Made by a program: the position numbers and the translations under genes. The notes below the pieces were generated by a model, which was given only the letters and a program-made list of their open reading frames with translations, ran no database searches and was not told the DNA's origin. A stretch of 64,000 bases of DNA from Diogma glabrata (Eukaryota; Arthropoda; Insecta; Diptera; Cylindrotomidae), in NCBI GenBank assembly GCA_963693315.1, contig OY856187.1, forward strand, positions 382,529,460-382,593,459, in the 5' to 3' direction. The stretch's first letter is position 1; each line of letters begins with the position of its first letter. Of the stretch, positions 49,475-61,489 are shown piece after piece.

Positions 49475-51473
49475 AATTTTGTTACACTGATTTTACTCCA
49501 CCCACTTTCTTTTCGTCGTCAAAAATGGCCAGAGGAGCAAAAAATAATAGCTCAGAATATTTTCTATCGATCGTCAAGCACATATCAATATTTGAGAGAC
49601 AGTTTAAATTTTAACTTGCCGTCTAAATCTTCTATGATACGATGGCAGCCAATTAAATATTTGAGTCCCGGTTTTAATGAAATCGCCCTTCTTAAAATAA
49701 AAGAAAAGTTTAATTTAATGTGTACAAAATCAAAACAGGCCGTTTCGATATTCGATGAAATGCACATACGAAGTGATCTTGTATATAATACTTTCTCCGA
49801 CCAAATTGATGGATTTGTTGATTATGGGCATAACAGAGAAGCTGCAATTGGAAAATTGGTTTGCTCTTTTATGATTAGAGGTGTATCATCAAATTGGAAA
49901 TATGTTTTAGTTAGCTATGTTGTTTCTGAAAATAGCATTTTTGCTGATAAATTATTTTTGCTTGTTCAAGAGAATTTGAAAAAGTGTTGTGAGTTGGGTA
50001 TTAATATAAGAGCTGTGATTTGTGATCAAGGGCCAATTAATAGAAAAATAAATTTGTTTGGTATAACCTTCGAACGACCAGTGTTCATGTATAATGAAAC
50101 CGAAATAGCAGCTTTATATGACGTACCACATTTAATAAAGTCAGTGAGAAATACTTTAATTAAATCAGACATATTATGTCCTGATGGATTGGTCAGCTGG
50201 AACATACTTATAGAATTGTATAACTTAGAAATAAACTCAATTACCAAATGTTGCCCAAAAATTTCAACCAAACATATTTATCCAAATAACTTTGAAAAAA
50301 TGAGAGTTAAATTAGCTACACAAATTTTTAGCAGAAGCGTTGCGGCAGGCATTAAAACTGCTGTTCAATTGAAAAGAATATCTGCCCGTTGTGAAGAAAC
50401 AGCGATTTCAACATATAAATTTATAGAAAAATAGATAAACTTTTCGACTGCCTAAACTCAAAAGCAAAGTATGATAAAAATATGTTTAGATGTGCCTTTA
50501 TTACCGGTAAAGAAGTTGATCAATATTTAGAATATATGATACACTACATTTCACAAGTTAAAATAGCAAATAAAACAACAGTATATTGTTTTAAAGGTTT
50601 AATCCAAAGCATTAAAGGAATTCAAACAGTTTCCAAACAGCTACTATCAGAAGATATTGGAATTGATTATATTCTAACTTCAAGGTTCAACCAGGATCCA
50701 ATTGAAAATTTGTTTGCTCAAATAAGAGCTGCAAATGGTAACAACCGAAACCCGCCAGTTCATGATTTTAATCACAACATTGCCAGGATTTATAACAATT
50801 AAAATTCTTACTCCTTTTTATTCCATATCTAATTGTGAAAATGATACGGACGAATTAATTGCAGTCGAAACCATAACAACAGAGCAATCGAGTGAAGATG
50901 AAAACCTAATATCTACTAATACCAGCAATGATGATGAAATTGCCGATATATCTGAGAATTTCTTTAACCTGGATGTTCCATTACAGGAGACTTCTATGAG
51001 ATATTTTGTAGGTTTACGTAGCGTGTAAGATTATTAGAAAAATAAAATGTTCCAGATGTGAAAATTTATTTATTAAAAGTGATGTTATTTTAGAGGCTCC
51101 CTCGGAGTATTTAATTTGCAACAAAAATTATGGCGATGAAGGGGATATTTGTAAGCTTAAAGCACCCACTGATAATTTCTTTAACATTTGCAAAGGTCAA
51201 ATATTTTTGTTTTCAAGAATGTTTGCGGAACACGCTGAACTTAAAGATTTAAAGAAACGAATTGTTAATCTTTGCATTACTAACACAAGTATTACATATC
51301 AGGATTTGTATAGTGAACACAATCCTTGTCATCATCATAACACGGCAACTTTAAATTTCATGATTTTAGTATTAATTAGAAAACATTGTACGTGGTTGGC
51401 AGAAAAATATATTAAAAAGAATTACACTAATGCTCGTAACCCGAACTGGCGCACATTATTACAAGGAAAATAA
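49475..51473 (+). pseudogene. P-superfamily (THAP9-like) transposase, frameshifted
   Basis: The frame is open from 49475. WPEEQKIIAQNIFYRSS and YQYLRDSLNFNLPS are the helix preceding the P-type catalytic domain, so the region starts well before the TTG at 49592. VSIFDEMHI (about 49739-49765) and RAVICDQGPINRK (about 50010-50045) carry the first two catalytic aspartates. DVPHLIKSVRNTL, KHIYPNNFEKMRVKLATQIF and RFNQDPIENLFAQIRA (with the glutamate) complete the domain order. A missing A near 50428, a frame change near 50780 and one extra T near 51013 split it into four frames. The last part (cysteine-rich, ENLFIKSD ... WRTLLQGK, end 51473) is the C-terminal domain. The N-terminal THAP finger is absent. 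No terminal inverted repeats identified. Confidence 0.85.
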
Positions 51474-51734
51474 ATGCAAATTATAATAAACTTATTTTAT
51501 ATTTTTATATTACATCAGTCATCAGTGGAGGATCCATCTTAGTTCTAAAATTAGAATACAATACACTAAAGAAAAGGATAAATACGAAACACGTAAATTG
51601 GGAAGTGCAGTTTTTTTCTAAGTAAATTCCAATTTCCAACCATACCTTTGCAGTGAAAAATTTTCAAATATTTCCTTACTTACTTGAGTTTAATTGTTCT
51701 AAAAAATCCCTGAAATAATTAAATATTTGTTGTG

Positions 51735-52250
51735 AATTATTCGCCTAATAATACCCACTCATTTGGGTCAAAAATAATTTTTTTTACTCTCCCCACACCC
51801 ATCCCCTAAACACACAGAAATACAATTATTTGAGACTAGAGGCTGCGGAACGGTCTGCAAGTTGCACTTTTTTGACAATAACTCAAAAACTGTGCACAGC
51901 AAAATTCTAAAAAAATAGCAATGATTTCTAAATTAGCTCTTCCAAATGACACCCAACTCGCTTGGGTCAAAAATGATTTTTTTTACCCTCTTTACCCCGT
52001 CCCCTAAACACCCATAAGTATAATTATTTGAGAATTCGCTATAATTTTCATACAAAATTTACCAAATTTAATAACTCTGTGAATCATTCCAAATTTTTCT
52101 GTCAATCAGTGTCGAAACGTAGGGAGGGGGGTAACGGTCTGAAAGTCGCACTTTTTCGACAATAACTCAAAAACTGTCCACCGCAAAATTCTAAAAAAAA
52201 CTTGCAATGTTTTCTAAATCAGGTGCTCTTTCAAACGACACCCGACTTGA
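51735..52250 (+). repeat. Two-copy tandem repeat, ~200-290 bp
   Basis: Unit 1 (about 51747-51945) and unit 2 (about 51950-52235) share the phrases acccaactcgcttgggtcaaaaat-gatttttttta, cccctaaacac, caattatttgaga, gtcgcacttttt.gacaataactcaaaaactgt and gcaaaattctaaaaaaa. A third beginning appears at about 52235 (acgacacccgacttgacc). Unit 2 has an extra ~80 bp. Not coding. Confidence 0.7.
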
Positions 52251-52299
52251 CCACGTTTTAAATAGTGTTTTTACCCCTCGTCATTTCCACCCCCTTAAT

Positions 52300-52430
52300 A
52301 AATATAATTATGAGTAGGGCAACCAAAAATATGCTCTATAAAAACGATTTTAAGCGCTTAAAATATGCTCTAAAAAAACTATTTTATGCATTTAAAATAT
52401 GCTCTAAAAACCGAAAGAAAACATGGAAAT
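52300..52430 (+). repeat. Short-motif repeat, aaaatatgctct
   Basis: aaatatgctctataaaaa, aaaatatgctctaaaaaaa and aaaatatgctctaaaaacc occur within 90 bases, joined by ttttaagcgcttaaa- and ttatgcatttaaa-like palindromes. The left edge gagtagggcaaccaaa could be a transposon end, but no matching right end was found. Confidence 0.45.
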
Positions 52431-53570
52431 ATATATGTTTTCAGAATTTTGTTTTTAATTCGATTCCTAAGAGGTCGCTGTGCTTTGATCATAGTTACGG
52501 GACTAGCTTACCTGAGATAGTGAGGTATATATCTGAGCTTTTGTCAGCTATCATATACTGCAGACCTGAGATATTACGAGTGTACATTGGTATTACTGCA
52601 GATATTGACAACTTTTAAATATTAATTACAGCAATTAATTAAATTTTTTTTACTAAAATCTAAACTGCCAAAATCCCGTAAAGTTCTTTCGTTCTCAAAA
52701 ATTGTTACCAAAAAAAATTTTCAAAATTTTGCGAAGTTATCCATTTTATCCGTTATTGTTCTTACAACGACGATGTAAATGAATGTTTCTGCTCAAAACT
52801 TTGCCGAAACCATTCAATTCGGAATTAATAAATTTTCGTTTCAAAAATGAAACCCCAACAAAAATATTTGCATTAAATTGACGCTGATATAATCGTCTCT
52901 GGCCCTGCAAGGAAAGATAATTTGTTCGCAAAACGCTGTGATTCGTACTAAAACTCCTAAAGAAGTACTCTAAATTTTGTCTTCAGGAGTTAATATAAAA
53001 GAACTTCTTTCACACCGAAAAAGATTGAAAACCCACCAAAGTTTCCATACACAGTTAAAAATAAGCTGAATATGTAATGCAAATTGCTACACATATAGGT
53101 ACAACGGAAGTCTCCATTATAAAACAATGCAAAGCTTGCTTTAAAAATAAATTTAATGCTCTTTGCATTACCAAGTTGTTTACAAACTTCAAGCGTAGCA
53201 AGTTGTTTTCTAACTTCTACCATTAGTAATAAAAATAAATTATGATGGAAGTTTTGTACTAAAATTTGTAGTGTTGCATTAGAATTAGTTTTAATGCAAC
53301 ATTTACTTTGCAATTTAATAATAACTTGCTATACATAACCCATATTGCTAAGCTTGTATTAAAAATTGCAGTAACTTTTTCAACTGTGTATCATTATCCC
53401 ACATATCATTCTAAAAAAATTTTCAAAAGAATTTTCACGTTTTAAACTAAAATCTTCCAAAAATTTTATAAATATGATATTTTTTTTTCATGCTATTGGT
53501 CAATTGAAAGTTGGTCAATGTCCAGCTCGTAATCAAAAAAGGAATGGAATGTGATATTTAAAATTATACA
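52431..53570. other. Intergenic, nothing recognised
   Basis: AT-rich. The 117-codon frame 52265-52618 overlaps the short-motif repeat and has no recognisable domain. aagttgtttncnaacttc occurs twice near 53165-53215, a small local duplication. Confidence 0.35.
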
Positions 53571-53574
53571 CCAA

Positions 53575-54215
53575 TAGCCCAAGGTACAATTTTGTCTATC
53601 ATTCTATTATATTTATATCAACGAACTGTTGGAAATCAGCAGTAAATCAATAAATAGTTTTGCAGACGATAGTACACTGCATAAGTCATTTTTCTTCTAT
53701 TTTCAAAGGGTAAATGCACGAACAAATAAATGGTAATGTAAATGCATGTCGTAAATGAAACGAGAACCTAAAAAATTTTGTGACCACAATTTGATCAATT
53801 TTAACTCCACCAAAACACAGTTACTGACAGATTGTTTGCAGAACGAAGGCTGACTCAATAACGATGGTTCAATTATTATGTGTAAGCATTTGTTTATTGG
53901 GAGTCACAATTTCCAATGAATTACTCTGTAACGATCCCAAAAGGCCGATGAAAAAGAGCGCTTCTAAAAACATTGATCTCCTCAATAGATGTGAGAAAAA
54001 TAAATGTTGTCAAGTTTGGTACACTCCTGCCTGGCTCTTTATGAGTCCGTTAAAAAACATGCTATACGAATTGTATAGATGACGAAAAGTTAGGATCAAA
54101 TCTTGATTTCCTACAACATCTTCACACTGTTGCTCATGGCCCCGAATGCCTCTTTGGCCCCAAAAGATTCTTTGCCAGAACTGCATATAAATGGACTGCT
54201 CCAATTTTTTCGCAA
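53575..54215 (+). mobile_element. CR1/Jockey-group LINE C-terminal fragment
   Basis: NSFADDSTLHKSF (about 53655-53690) is an intact catalytic FADD box of the same type as the LINE copies at 33690 and 55228. NFNSTKTQLL and LLGVTI follow, then after a gap VRKHAIRIVDDEKLG and LDFLQHLHTVAHG, and FFARTAYKWT at about 54170. Large deletions and several frame changes separate the motifs. The order matches a decayed reverse transcriptase of the same family. Confidence 0.6.
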
Positions 54216-54394
54216 TACCATAGTATTCATATAATTTGTGTAAGTTTCATCAAAATGTTTGCATGGAATCAAAGAAAATTAAAAAAATTTGCTACATCAA
54301 AAAACATATTTTCAATGATAATAGTCTAACATCAGTTGAGAATTCAACTTGAGTAAATAGTGTAATTGTTGAAGATTCAACTTAATATCATTCA

Positions 54395-54535
54395 TTCGTG
54401 AATAGCGCGACTGCTGCCAAAGGATCTGAACTCATTGGCATTACTAAGGATAAGAGTTCGAATCACAACCGAAATACGCAAAAGAGAAAAACCGCGTTTT
54501 CTCTGAGATAAATTCAACCACACATTTGAATTGAA
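54395..54535 (+). mobile_element. tRNA-derived SINE, copy 2
   Basis: atagcgcgactgctgccaaa and agagttcgaatcacaaccga correspond to the A-box side and B box of the minus-strand copy at 26695-26823. The similarity runs on into aaatacgcaaaagagaaaaa and ttttctctgaga. It is more diverged, with an internal change in the spacer between boxes. Confidence 0.55.
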
Positions 54536-55105
54536 AAAATTCAAATTATTTCCTAAGTTACTCGAGATCATAATTGCTCACAAAAATGCCAAACAGTTAA
54601 ACTGTAGAGATCACTCACTGTCATAGCGAAAGAATGCAGAAAGTTTTCTTTGTCCGTACAGAGAACAAATGGAATGCTTTATAATATTAAACTATTCTTG
54701 ACACTTAAACGAGTCAACGAAAATTTCGTTTTCCATTTGCAGCCTATAGCACATCAAAACACAGAGCAACAAATTTCAGAGTGGTGGTTTTCGTTTAAAA
54801 TTCAATTTACTTTTAGCGCGAATTTTATATAATTGATTGGTGAGAATTACGTTCTGAGTTAAATCTGGTACAGAATAAAAATAACGCATTTTCAGAAATA
54901 TACGAAACCAAGGGTTATTCAAATTACATAAAATAAATGAAATCTTCCTAAAAAAAAATCAACCTTCTACATGACATTCCACTCGACCGCTTCCCACCCT
55001 TTGCCCCACAAAACAGAGTTCTAGTTCCAATTTCTAGAAGGTTACTATGTCTTTTTTATAGATGAGATTTTACAAATTATGGAATTCTAAGTTAAGAGGA
55101 TGGAA
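54536..55105. other. Intergenic, nothing recognised
   Basis: AT-rich DNA between a SINE and a 5'-truncated LINE. Possibly the remainder of the SINE body at the left. No gene seen. Confidence 0.35.
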
Positions 55106-55109
55106 CGCA

Positions 55110-56206
55110 CACCAATATTTTCACAACCAATGCTGGTGTTCCCCAAGGTTCTGCACTCTCACCAACCTTGTTTCTTCTATACATTAATGACTTACTTATT
55201 TCCACAGTGCACCCAATCCATAGTTTTGCTGATGACAGCACATTGCATGCATCACATGCATCTCCTAAATTTCGATCTCATACTGCAGTTACTACTGATA
55301 GAGAGCTGCTAATTGATTCTATCAACAAAGATCTGGAGCGTATAATGGAATGGGGAGATCGTAATCTTGTTTCATTTAATCCAACCAAAACCAAACTATG
55401 CCGTCTTTCACGAATAGAGCGACATAAAAATTTCCCTATTAAAATAAACCACGAGGAATTGCGTGAGGTTGAATCAGTTAGACTTCTTGGAGTGGATATT
55501 CAAAATAACCTGAAATGGAATACACATGTGTTCAACCTCGCTAAATCTGCAATGCAAAAATTAGGATTCTTGAGTCGATGTAAAAAGTATTTCAATCCCG
55601 AGCAAGTTCTGCTAATCTTCAAGTCTTTTATTCGTCCATGTATGTAGTACTGCTGTCATGTTTGAGGAGGTGCTTGTCAGTCAACAATAAATTGTCTAGA
55701 CTCTGTTCAGAGAAAAGCAATACGGTTGATTGGTAATACCGAACTAACGGACCAGCTTGATTCACTTCAGCACAGAAGAAATGTGGCTGAATTATCAATC
55801 TACTATAAATATAACTTTAGCGAATTCTCCTCTAAGGAAATTCAAAATATCCTTCCATCGTGTGCGCAGTATAATCGACAAAGAAGAGCTGCCGAGTTAT
55901 CCCATCCATTTGTTGTACAAATACCTCGTTGTAGAACTGGGTCCTTTCAGAACGACTATTTTAATAGAGTGGCCACATTGCCTTCCTCTGTATTTCCCGA
56001 TGAATTTTCCCCTCAGGCATTTAAAGAAAATGTCCATAATCATTTAAAACAATTAGTATAGTTATCCCTATATCCCCATTCCTTCCCTTTTCCTCATCTC
56101 CTTCCTTTATAGTTGACATGGTATCTTCGGATATTCAAAGAGTCTAAATAATGAATATTTCATATTTAGTGTGCTAAACATGTCTAACTAATTAATAAAA
56201 AAAAAA
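55110..56206 (+). mobile_element. LINE copy 2: RT palm to 3' end
   Basis: Sister copy of the LINE at 31740-34075, truncated at its 5' side near 55110. VFPKVLH-type frames aside, the coding frame 55168-55647 has FLLYINDLLISTVHPIHSFADDST with the catalytic FADD intact (55228-55236), then NLVSFNPTKTKLCRLSR, VRLLGVDIQNNLKWN and MQKLGFLSRCKKYFNPEQ. A stop at 55645 interrupts it. Frame 55726-56061 continues with RKAIRLIGNTEL-like and RRAAELSHPFVVQIPRC and ends NHLKQLV. The untranslated tail (about 56062-56206) is nearly identical to 33935-34075, ending in taattaat plus poly(A). It retains the 600 bp deleted in copy 1. Confidence 0.85.
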
Positions 56207-57325
56207 ACCCAACACAAACATTTTCGGTAATGTGTCAACAGCCAAAAAGCTCAATCTTTTATATGACACCTATTGTTAATGAGAGTTTTTCAACTATATT
56301 GGTGAGCGTTGGAACGACACTTAAAATGAATACTTTACAGACTGTTGTTCATTTTACTCTTGAATATTGATCTGAGTGTACCAAAAGCTACCCAGCCAAG
56401 TCCTATTCTTTGTTTCACTTCTGCAGTTTGATTTGGGTCTAGCCTAATTTCAATTTGTGACCATTTAGTTGTCGACCCTCTCCTTGACTTCATTTCCAAT
56501 TTTGATAACTTTGTTATCATCGATGTTTGTCATGCATGAGACCAAATTTACTCGATTCTTCATTTAATCTTGTAACATCGTTTGTGCTTGATTTTGTTGG
56601 TATTCTCATATATCGAGTCGTATTTGAGAATCTCGAGTAAATGTTTCAACCGAATCAACTGGTTTTTCAAAATCTATGAAGATCAACACGATACAAATTT
56701 TGTATTCGTTACTCATTCGTTACTATCACCTGCGGATGATCGTTTGTACTGAAACCCGACCTAAATGCAGCTGGTTCTGTGGGTTACTATAAGTTCATTT
56801 GCTTCGTAATTTTGTAATAAACTGTATTAAACACATTTATGCATTTAACATTTTTCGTACAACATAATTTGTTAAAACGAAACTCACAAAAAGATTTTAT
56901 TTATTTAATTCATTTATTTATTTAAACTATAAATTTGTCTCACAAAATGCAATTTTTATTATTTAATCAAACAAAGCAAAGAAAAAAACCCGTTTACTGA
57001 CATATTTTTTAAATATTCTCGAAAACTGGAGAACTATATCCATTCAATAATTCTTTTCGACTGCCTTTAGATTACCAAATTTCCAAGTACATATCAAAAG
57101 TATTTATGAATCAACAACATACCAAAAATGAGACAGCAATCTATAAAAACAAAATCATTGCTAACATGGTTGAGAAAAGTATGAAATAAAAAAAACGATA
57201 AGTTGTATTGATCACGTCGATTCATGCAAAAGAAATTTTTTCGGGGAAATGAATTTTTTCTTTCTTCGGAGACAACAGCCTCGTAACTGTCCTCGTTTCT
57301 TCTATCGTCATCCGATCCGACGTTC
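56207..57325. other. Intergenic, nothing recognised
   Basis: Mixed AT-rich DNA. Minus-strand frames 56335-56520 and 57094-57327 show no motif, although the latter runs into the LINE fragment that follows on the minus strand. Confidence 0.35.
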
Positions 57326-57329
57326 ACTA

Positions 57330-57990
57330 ATAATCACAGAGTCATTTCTTTTAGTTTGGATTTAAAAATGTTCGTTTTGCAGGTGTTTTCGATTACACTT
57401 TGAGCCAGCTGATCATTATAATTTCGCAGATCGGATCGCATTTTCTTATTCATGATATAAGTGATGTTTCTATATTTTGCTGTATCTCGCTTGCCATGCT
57501 TTGACAACGTTTCTCTGTCCGGTATGAGAAAGTTCCGTTATTGAGTTCGTTCCCTTCGATTCTTTTACTTGGACTGATTTACATCGTGTTTCCATGAAAC
57601 CTTTCATTGGGTCGACAATTTTATTGTTCATCATGCATCAGGTGTAGAGTTTTGCGTGTCCAGGTCATCTAAGCTTTCATTAATTTTTTCTTTAAACTCT
57701 GCACTCAGTTCTTTGAAACGTTTTATATCCAGAATGTTTATCCTCTGCACCACCTATGATGTTTAGGACTGTAACGTTTTTGACAATTGACTTGTGATTA
57801 TATAGTCTGTTTCGATTTTAGCCACAGAATCAGGACTCGCCCAACTTCATTTTCGTTGGGACTTTTCGGGCCAAATTTGAAGCAAACATGTTGTATTGAC
57901 GATAGTGGTCTAGCATTATATAGGTGAAAATATGTAAACTAGTATGGCAACCTATTGTAACCCAGGCATTCTTCGCACCCTCTGTTTTTC
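57330..57990 (-). mobile_element. RTE-like LINE endonuclease/linker fragment
   Basis: On the minus strand, SNLARKVPTKMKL, then IVKNVTVLNIIGGAD, correspond to the end of the endonuclease in RTE-like LINEs (where NEIDYI and V.DVSV....GSDHR are usual). Further along, DRETLSKHGKRDTAKYRNIT-like and KKMRSDLRNYNDQL, SVIENT match the linker before the reverse transcriptase. Motifs are in different frames, so it is decayed. It could belong to the same family as 43430-44675, which contains the complementary part. Confidence 0.5.
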
Positions 57991-58439
57991 GTCTGGACTG
58001 ACCGTTGTCGGAGTCAGGGTTCGGCAAGTGACTGGGAACTGAGGTTCAAATTTGACTTGTCGTATTGATCATGATTTGTGTATTGGATTTTGTACCATTT
58101 AAACACCACACTTGCCACTGCGGGTTGGGGAGTGATAGCAATCCATCTGATTAGGATTTTAAATGCTGCCGTTGTTGATATATTCACCACCACGCTGAGG
58201 CTTTTATTCCATTCTGATAAAACTTAGCTGTCCTTAGCCGTGACGTTAATGTTCAACGTGATGTGAAGATACTACTCCAAAACAGGCCCACTCATTCGTC
58301 TACTTGCCTGAATTCATGCTGTGATTAAAACGCAACCTTCGTTTATGTATGCCGGCGTAATGGAATCTACCACGTGAACGTCGGAGTTAAGGTACAGAGG
58401 CTAAGGAAACATAATGAGCTATGTGTGAGGCATGTGGCA
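57991..58439. other. Relatively GC-rich stretch, possible SINE
   Basis: Higher GC than the surroundings with a phrase (cgctgaggcttttattcc ... tgccactgcgggttggg, best read on the minus strand) of the style seen in insect SINE tails, and a weak B-box-like aggttcaaatttg at about 58041. No internal copy in this window, so unproven. Confidence 0.3.
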
Positions 58440-59875
58440 CCTTCAGAAACCAGCTTTGCATCCCAACTTCCGGTTTTTCACTTCCGGTAAAACATTTTTT
58501 TTTGTAATTTTTTGAAGTTTTTTCAGTGTCTTTATGCACACTAGAATAATGAAGTGATTATGATGAAACTTATGGAAAAAGTTTCAATTAGTGTGAGAAG
58601 CTAATTATCATCTTTTGGGATACATTGATCAAAGTGGCAAGGGGGTCTACCATACAACTGCAGATTTTTTACACTTTGTTAAGTTTGTTGGGAGCATACA
58701 GACGTCATTCATTAATCAATTTTAGTGACGCTTTGAAAAAAGAAAGAAACCTAAATGACAAAGAACTGATTAGTTGTTGGACAATATTGTCATAAGTGGG
58801 CAAACAACATTCGTTCATGAATGAATTTTGATGATACTTTGGAAAAAGATGCAAATATGTATGGCAAGGAACTGATTAGTTTTTGAGCGACAGTGAACAA
58901 AGTGGTGAGGGGTGTCCCGAGCACCTGTTTTTTTGAAAGCTCAATCACATCTGTTCCTGATAGTCGAATTGGATGAAACTTGGTACATAAGAATTTAGTT
59001 CGGTTCACAACAGTTCTGCATCCGAACTTCCGGTTTTTCACTTCCGGTAAAAAAAAATTTTATAATTTTTTGTAGTTTTTTCAGGGTTTATGCACTTTAC
59101 AGCCTACAATAATGAAGTGATTATGATGAAACTTATGAAAAAGGTTTCAATTTGTGTCAGAAGATAATCATCATCTTTTGAGACACATTGATCAAAGTGG
59201 CGGGGGGTCTACCATACAACTGCTGACTTTTCACACTTTGTTTTTAAAGTTTGTTGGTAGCATACAGACTTCATTCATTAATCATGACAAAGAACTAATA
59301 AGTTTTTGGGCAATATTGGGATAAGTGGTGGGGGCCTCCCTAACGCCTGTTTATTGTGTCACTATTTTTTCAATGTTTATGGGAGCAAACAATATTCGTT
59401 CGTGAATGAATTTTGATGACACTTTGCAAAAAGATGCAAATATGTATGGCAAGGAACTGATTAGTTTTTTTAGCGATAGTGAACAAAGTGGGGGGGGAGG
59501 GGGCGGTTCCGAGCACTTGTTTTTTTTGAAATTTTAATAGCACCTGTACCTGATAATCGAATTAAATGAAACTTGGAACATAAGGATTTAGTACGGTTCC
59601 CAACAGTTCTGCATCCCAACTTCCGGTTTTTCACTTCCGGTTAAATTTTTTTTTTACTTTTTCTCGTAGAACAGAATTTATGTTTGTTGGGATAATCCTG
59701 CTTTCTTTAGTATTTTTATAATTAGAACTACGCGAAATGTTTAACATTGGTTAGCCTTTAATCAAAGTATTTGATGGATATTAGCTCACTATATATCCAG
59801 AACACTATGTTTATAGAGCTGTGGTGAAGTCAGCCGCAACATTTTTCAGCGTCGCAATATTTTTGTTAGCAAAAA
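58440..59875 (-). mobile_element. Inverted copy of the CCGGAAGT higher-order element
   Basis: Reverse complement of the element at 6473-8656. cttccggtttttcacttccgg-type motif pairs lie at about 58468, 59025 and 59624, with unit spacing about 545-600 bp. The leader is complete: 59650-59870 read backwards contains tgacttcaccacagctct, catagtgttctggatatat and tgagctaatatccat, as at 6490-6560. The terminal CACCC/CACACA end is missing, truncated near 58440. The leader abuts a Gypsy remnant at 59880, whereas the other copy has unrelated DNA there, which fixes the element border at about aatattgcgacg. Confidence 0.8.
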
Positions 59876-59879
59876 GTCA

Positions 59880-60590
59880 ATGTACTTATAGGTGTCCAGA
59901 AATAATAATTCCTGGATGGCGGACTTTGTTTAGCGAATCGAAATTTAAATGTATCACATTCGCTTCGCTTTAACCTTCACGTAACTTTTGATTAGATTCT
60001 AAAACTTTTGGATTATGTATTGAACTGGTGAGTTCTGTATCGCATTGTTGAAGTTCGATCAGTTGGTTAACATCAGTAAATGAAAGTGTGTCTTTCATTT
60101 TACTATCCATGCCAGAGATATGTTCAACACCAGTTCTTAGCTGGTAAATAAAATCAAGTGACGCGCACTGCGGAGGTTTTTTCTGTCTTTGATGATTCTG
60201 GTGTTCCTAAAGAAAATTGCTTGTTACCAAAATGTAATCTACATGTAGAAATACGTCAAGTTCTTCAACTACTGTGACCGTAAAATTCTTAAATGTATGA
60301 TCTGCATTTCTCAGATCAAAAGGTATTCTAAGAGACTGAAACAAACAGTAATCGATTTTTTTTTACATATCTTCAACCACAACTAATATTTGGTAGTAAA
60401 CACGAACAGTTACGATTTTAGGGAATAAAAACCAACCGCTGAGATGCATGGAAATCTCTTATATTGGTTGTATAGGCTACCGATCTGAGATGGTAACATT
60501 GTTCAAACGTCGATAATCCCCGTATGGACGCCAGTAATTTTGTTCTTTTTTGTGAACTACATGGAGTGGGTGAAGATGAAACACAAGTTG
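59880..60590 (-). mobile_element. Ty3/Gypsy pol remnant
   Basis: On the minus strand, YWRPYGDYRRLNNVTISDR (about 60560-60500) is the Gypsy reverse transcriptase entry motif, followed by KIVTVRVYYQILVVVEDM, SLRIPFDLRNADHTFKNF and FLHVDYILVTS. The last corresponds to the catalytic YLDDILV box, with VDY in place of LDD (60242-60234). After a large deletion, FIYQLRTGVEHISGMDS (the end of RNase H) and RHPGI (integrase zinc region) follow. Stops and frameshifts are present, and there is no Gag, protease, integrase core or LTR. Confidence 0.8.
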
Positions 60591-61489
60591 AAGAAATTTA
60601 ATCAACTAATTTTTAAGTATTTTAAACTTTTTAAACTTTTTTTTGTTTGAGTTTAATTTAAAAAACGTTGACGTAAGATTATCAATATAATATACAAACC
60701 CGAAAAATTAAGAGTAGAATTAATCTTGACCTTTTGAGCGATGAAAATAGTAGAAGGTTAAAAAAAGAAATTAATATAAAAATAATAAACACGTATTGAA
60801 TTGATTGTGTGTATGTGAACCACTAGGAATTAATAAAGTTATGATGTAATATTGTTTTATCAGCGGAATAATTTCCCGAATAATCTATATCTGAAAAACA
60901 ATCATTAATCAATTATTATTTTCATACTCAAATTGAATTTCCTTTGATTGAAATAATATTTGAGGGTTATAAATATTGATATATGTAGTATTATAATCTA
61001 GTTGATTGATCACCTATTTCCTATTATGATTATTTTTTTGTGAACATAGCTAACGGTATGTAGTTGAGAATACCAACCCTTAATATAAAAAAAACTAACG
61101 CAACGATGTTATGCAACACAAACTTCTAAGAAAACTATCATCAATCAAACGCAATGAAATATTATTATATGAATACGTTTATTATGAAATATAATTGCAA
61201 TGAAAATAATAAAATTTTTGGAATTAGAAAATAAGCCGAACTAGAAATTCGCACGAGTTGTTTAAGATTCGATGGTTAATACTGAAATTGTAATGTAATA
61301 CCCACATACCATCTTAAAAACCTTATAAATAAAATAAATCTTTTTTTTATTTTATGATAAAAACCAAACAGAATAATAAATAGTTGATAAATTGTTTGCT
61401 TTGTACACATTTTGATTTGTAGGAGTGTTCATTTCATTATCCTACAGTGCTGAGTATGAATTGTCCCACAACCCTCCCCTTAGGTAGGG
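60591..61489. other. Intergenic, nothing recognised
   Basis: AT-rich, with many A/T runs and no recognisable gene or repeat. Confidence 0.4.

Noticed and set aside
52265..52618. 117-codon frame as a gene
   Set aside because: Overlaps a short-motif repeat and shows lysine/tyrosine-rich composition dictated by AT content.
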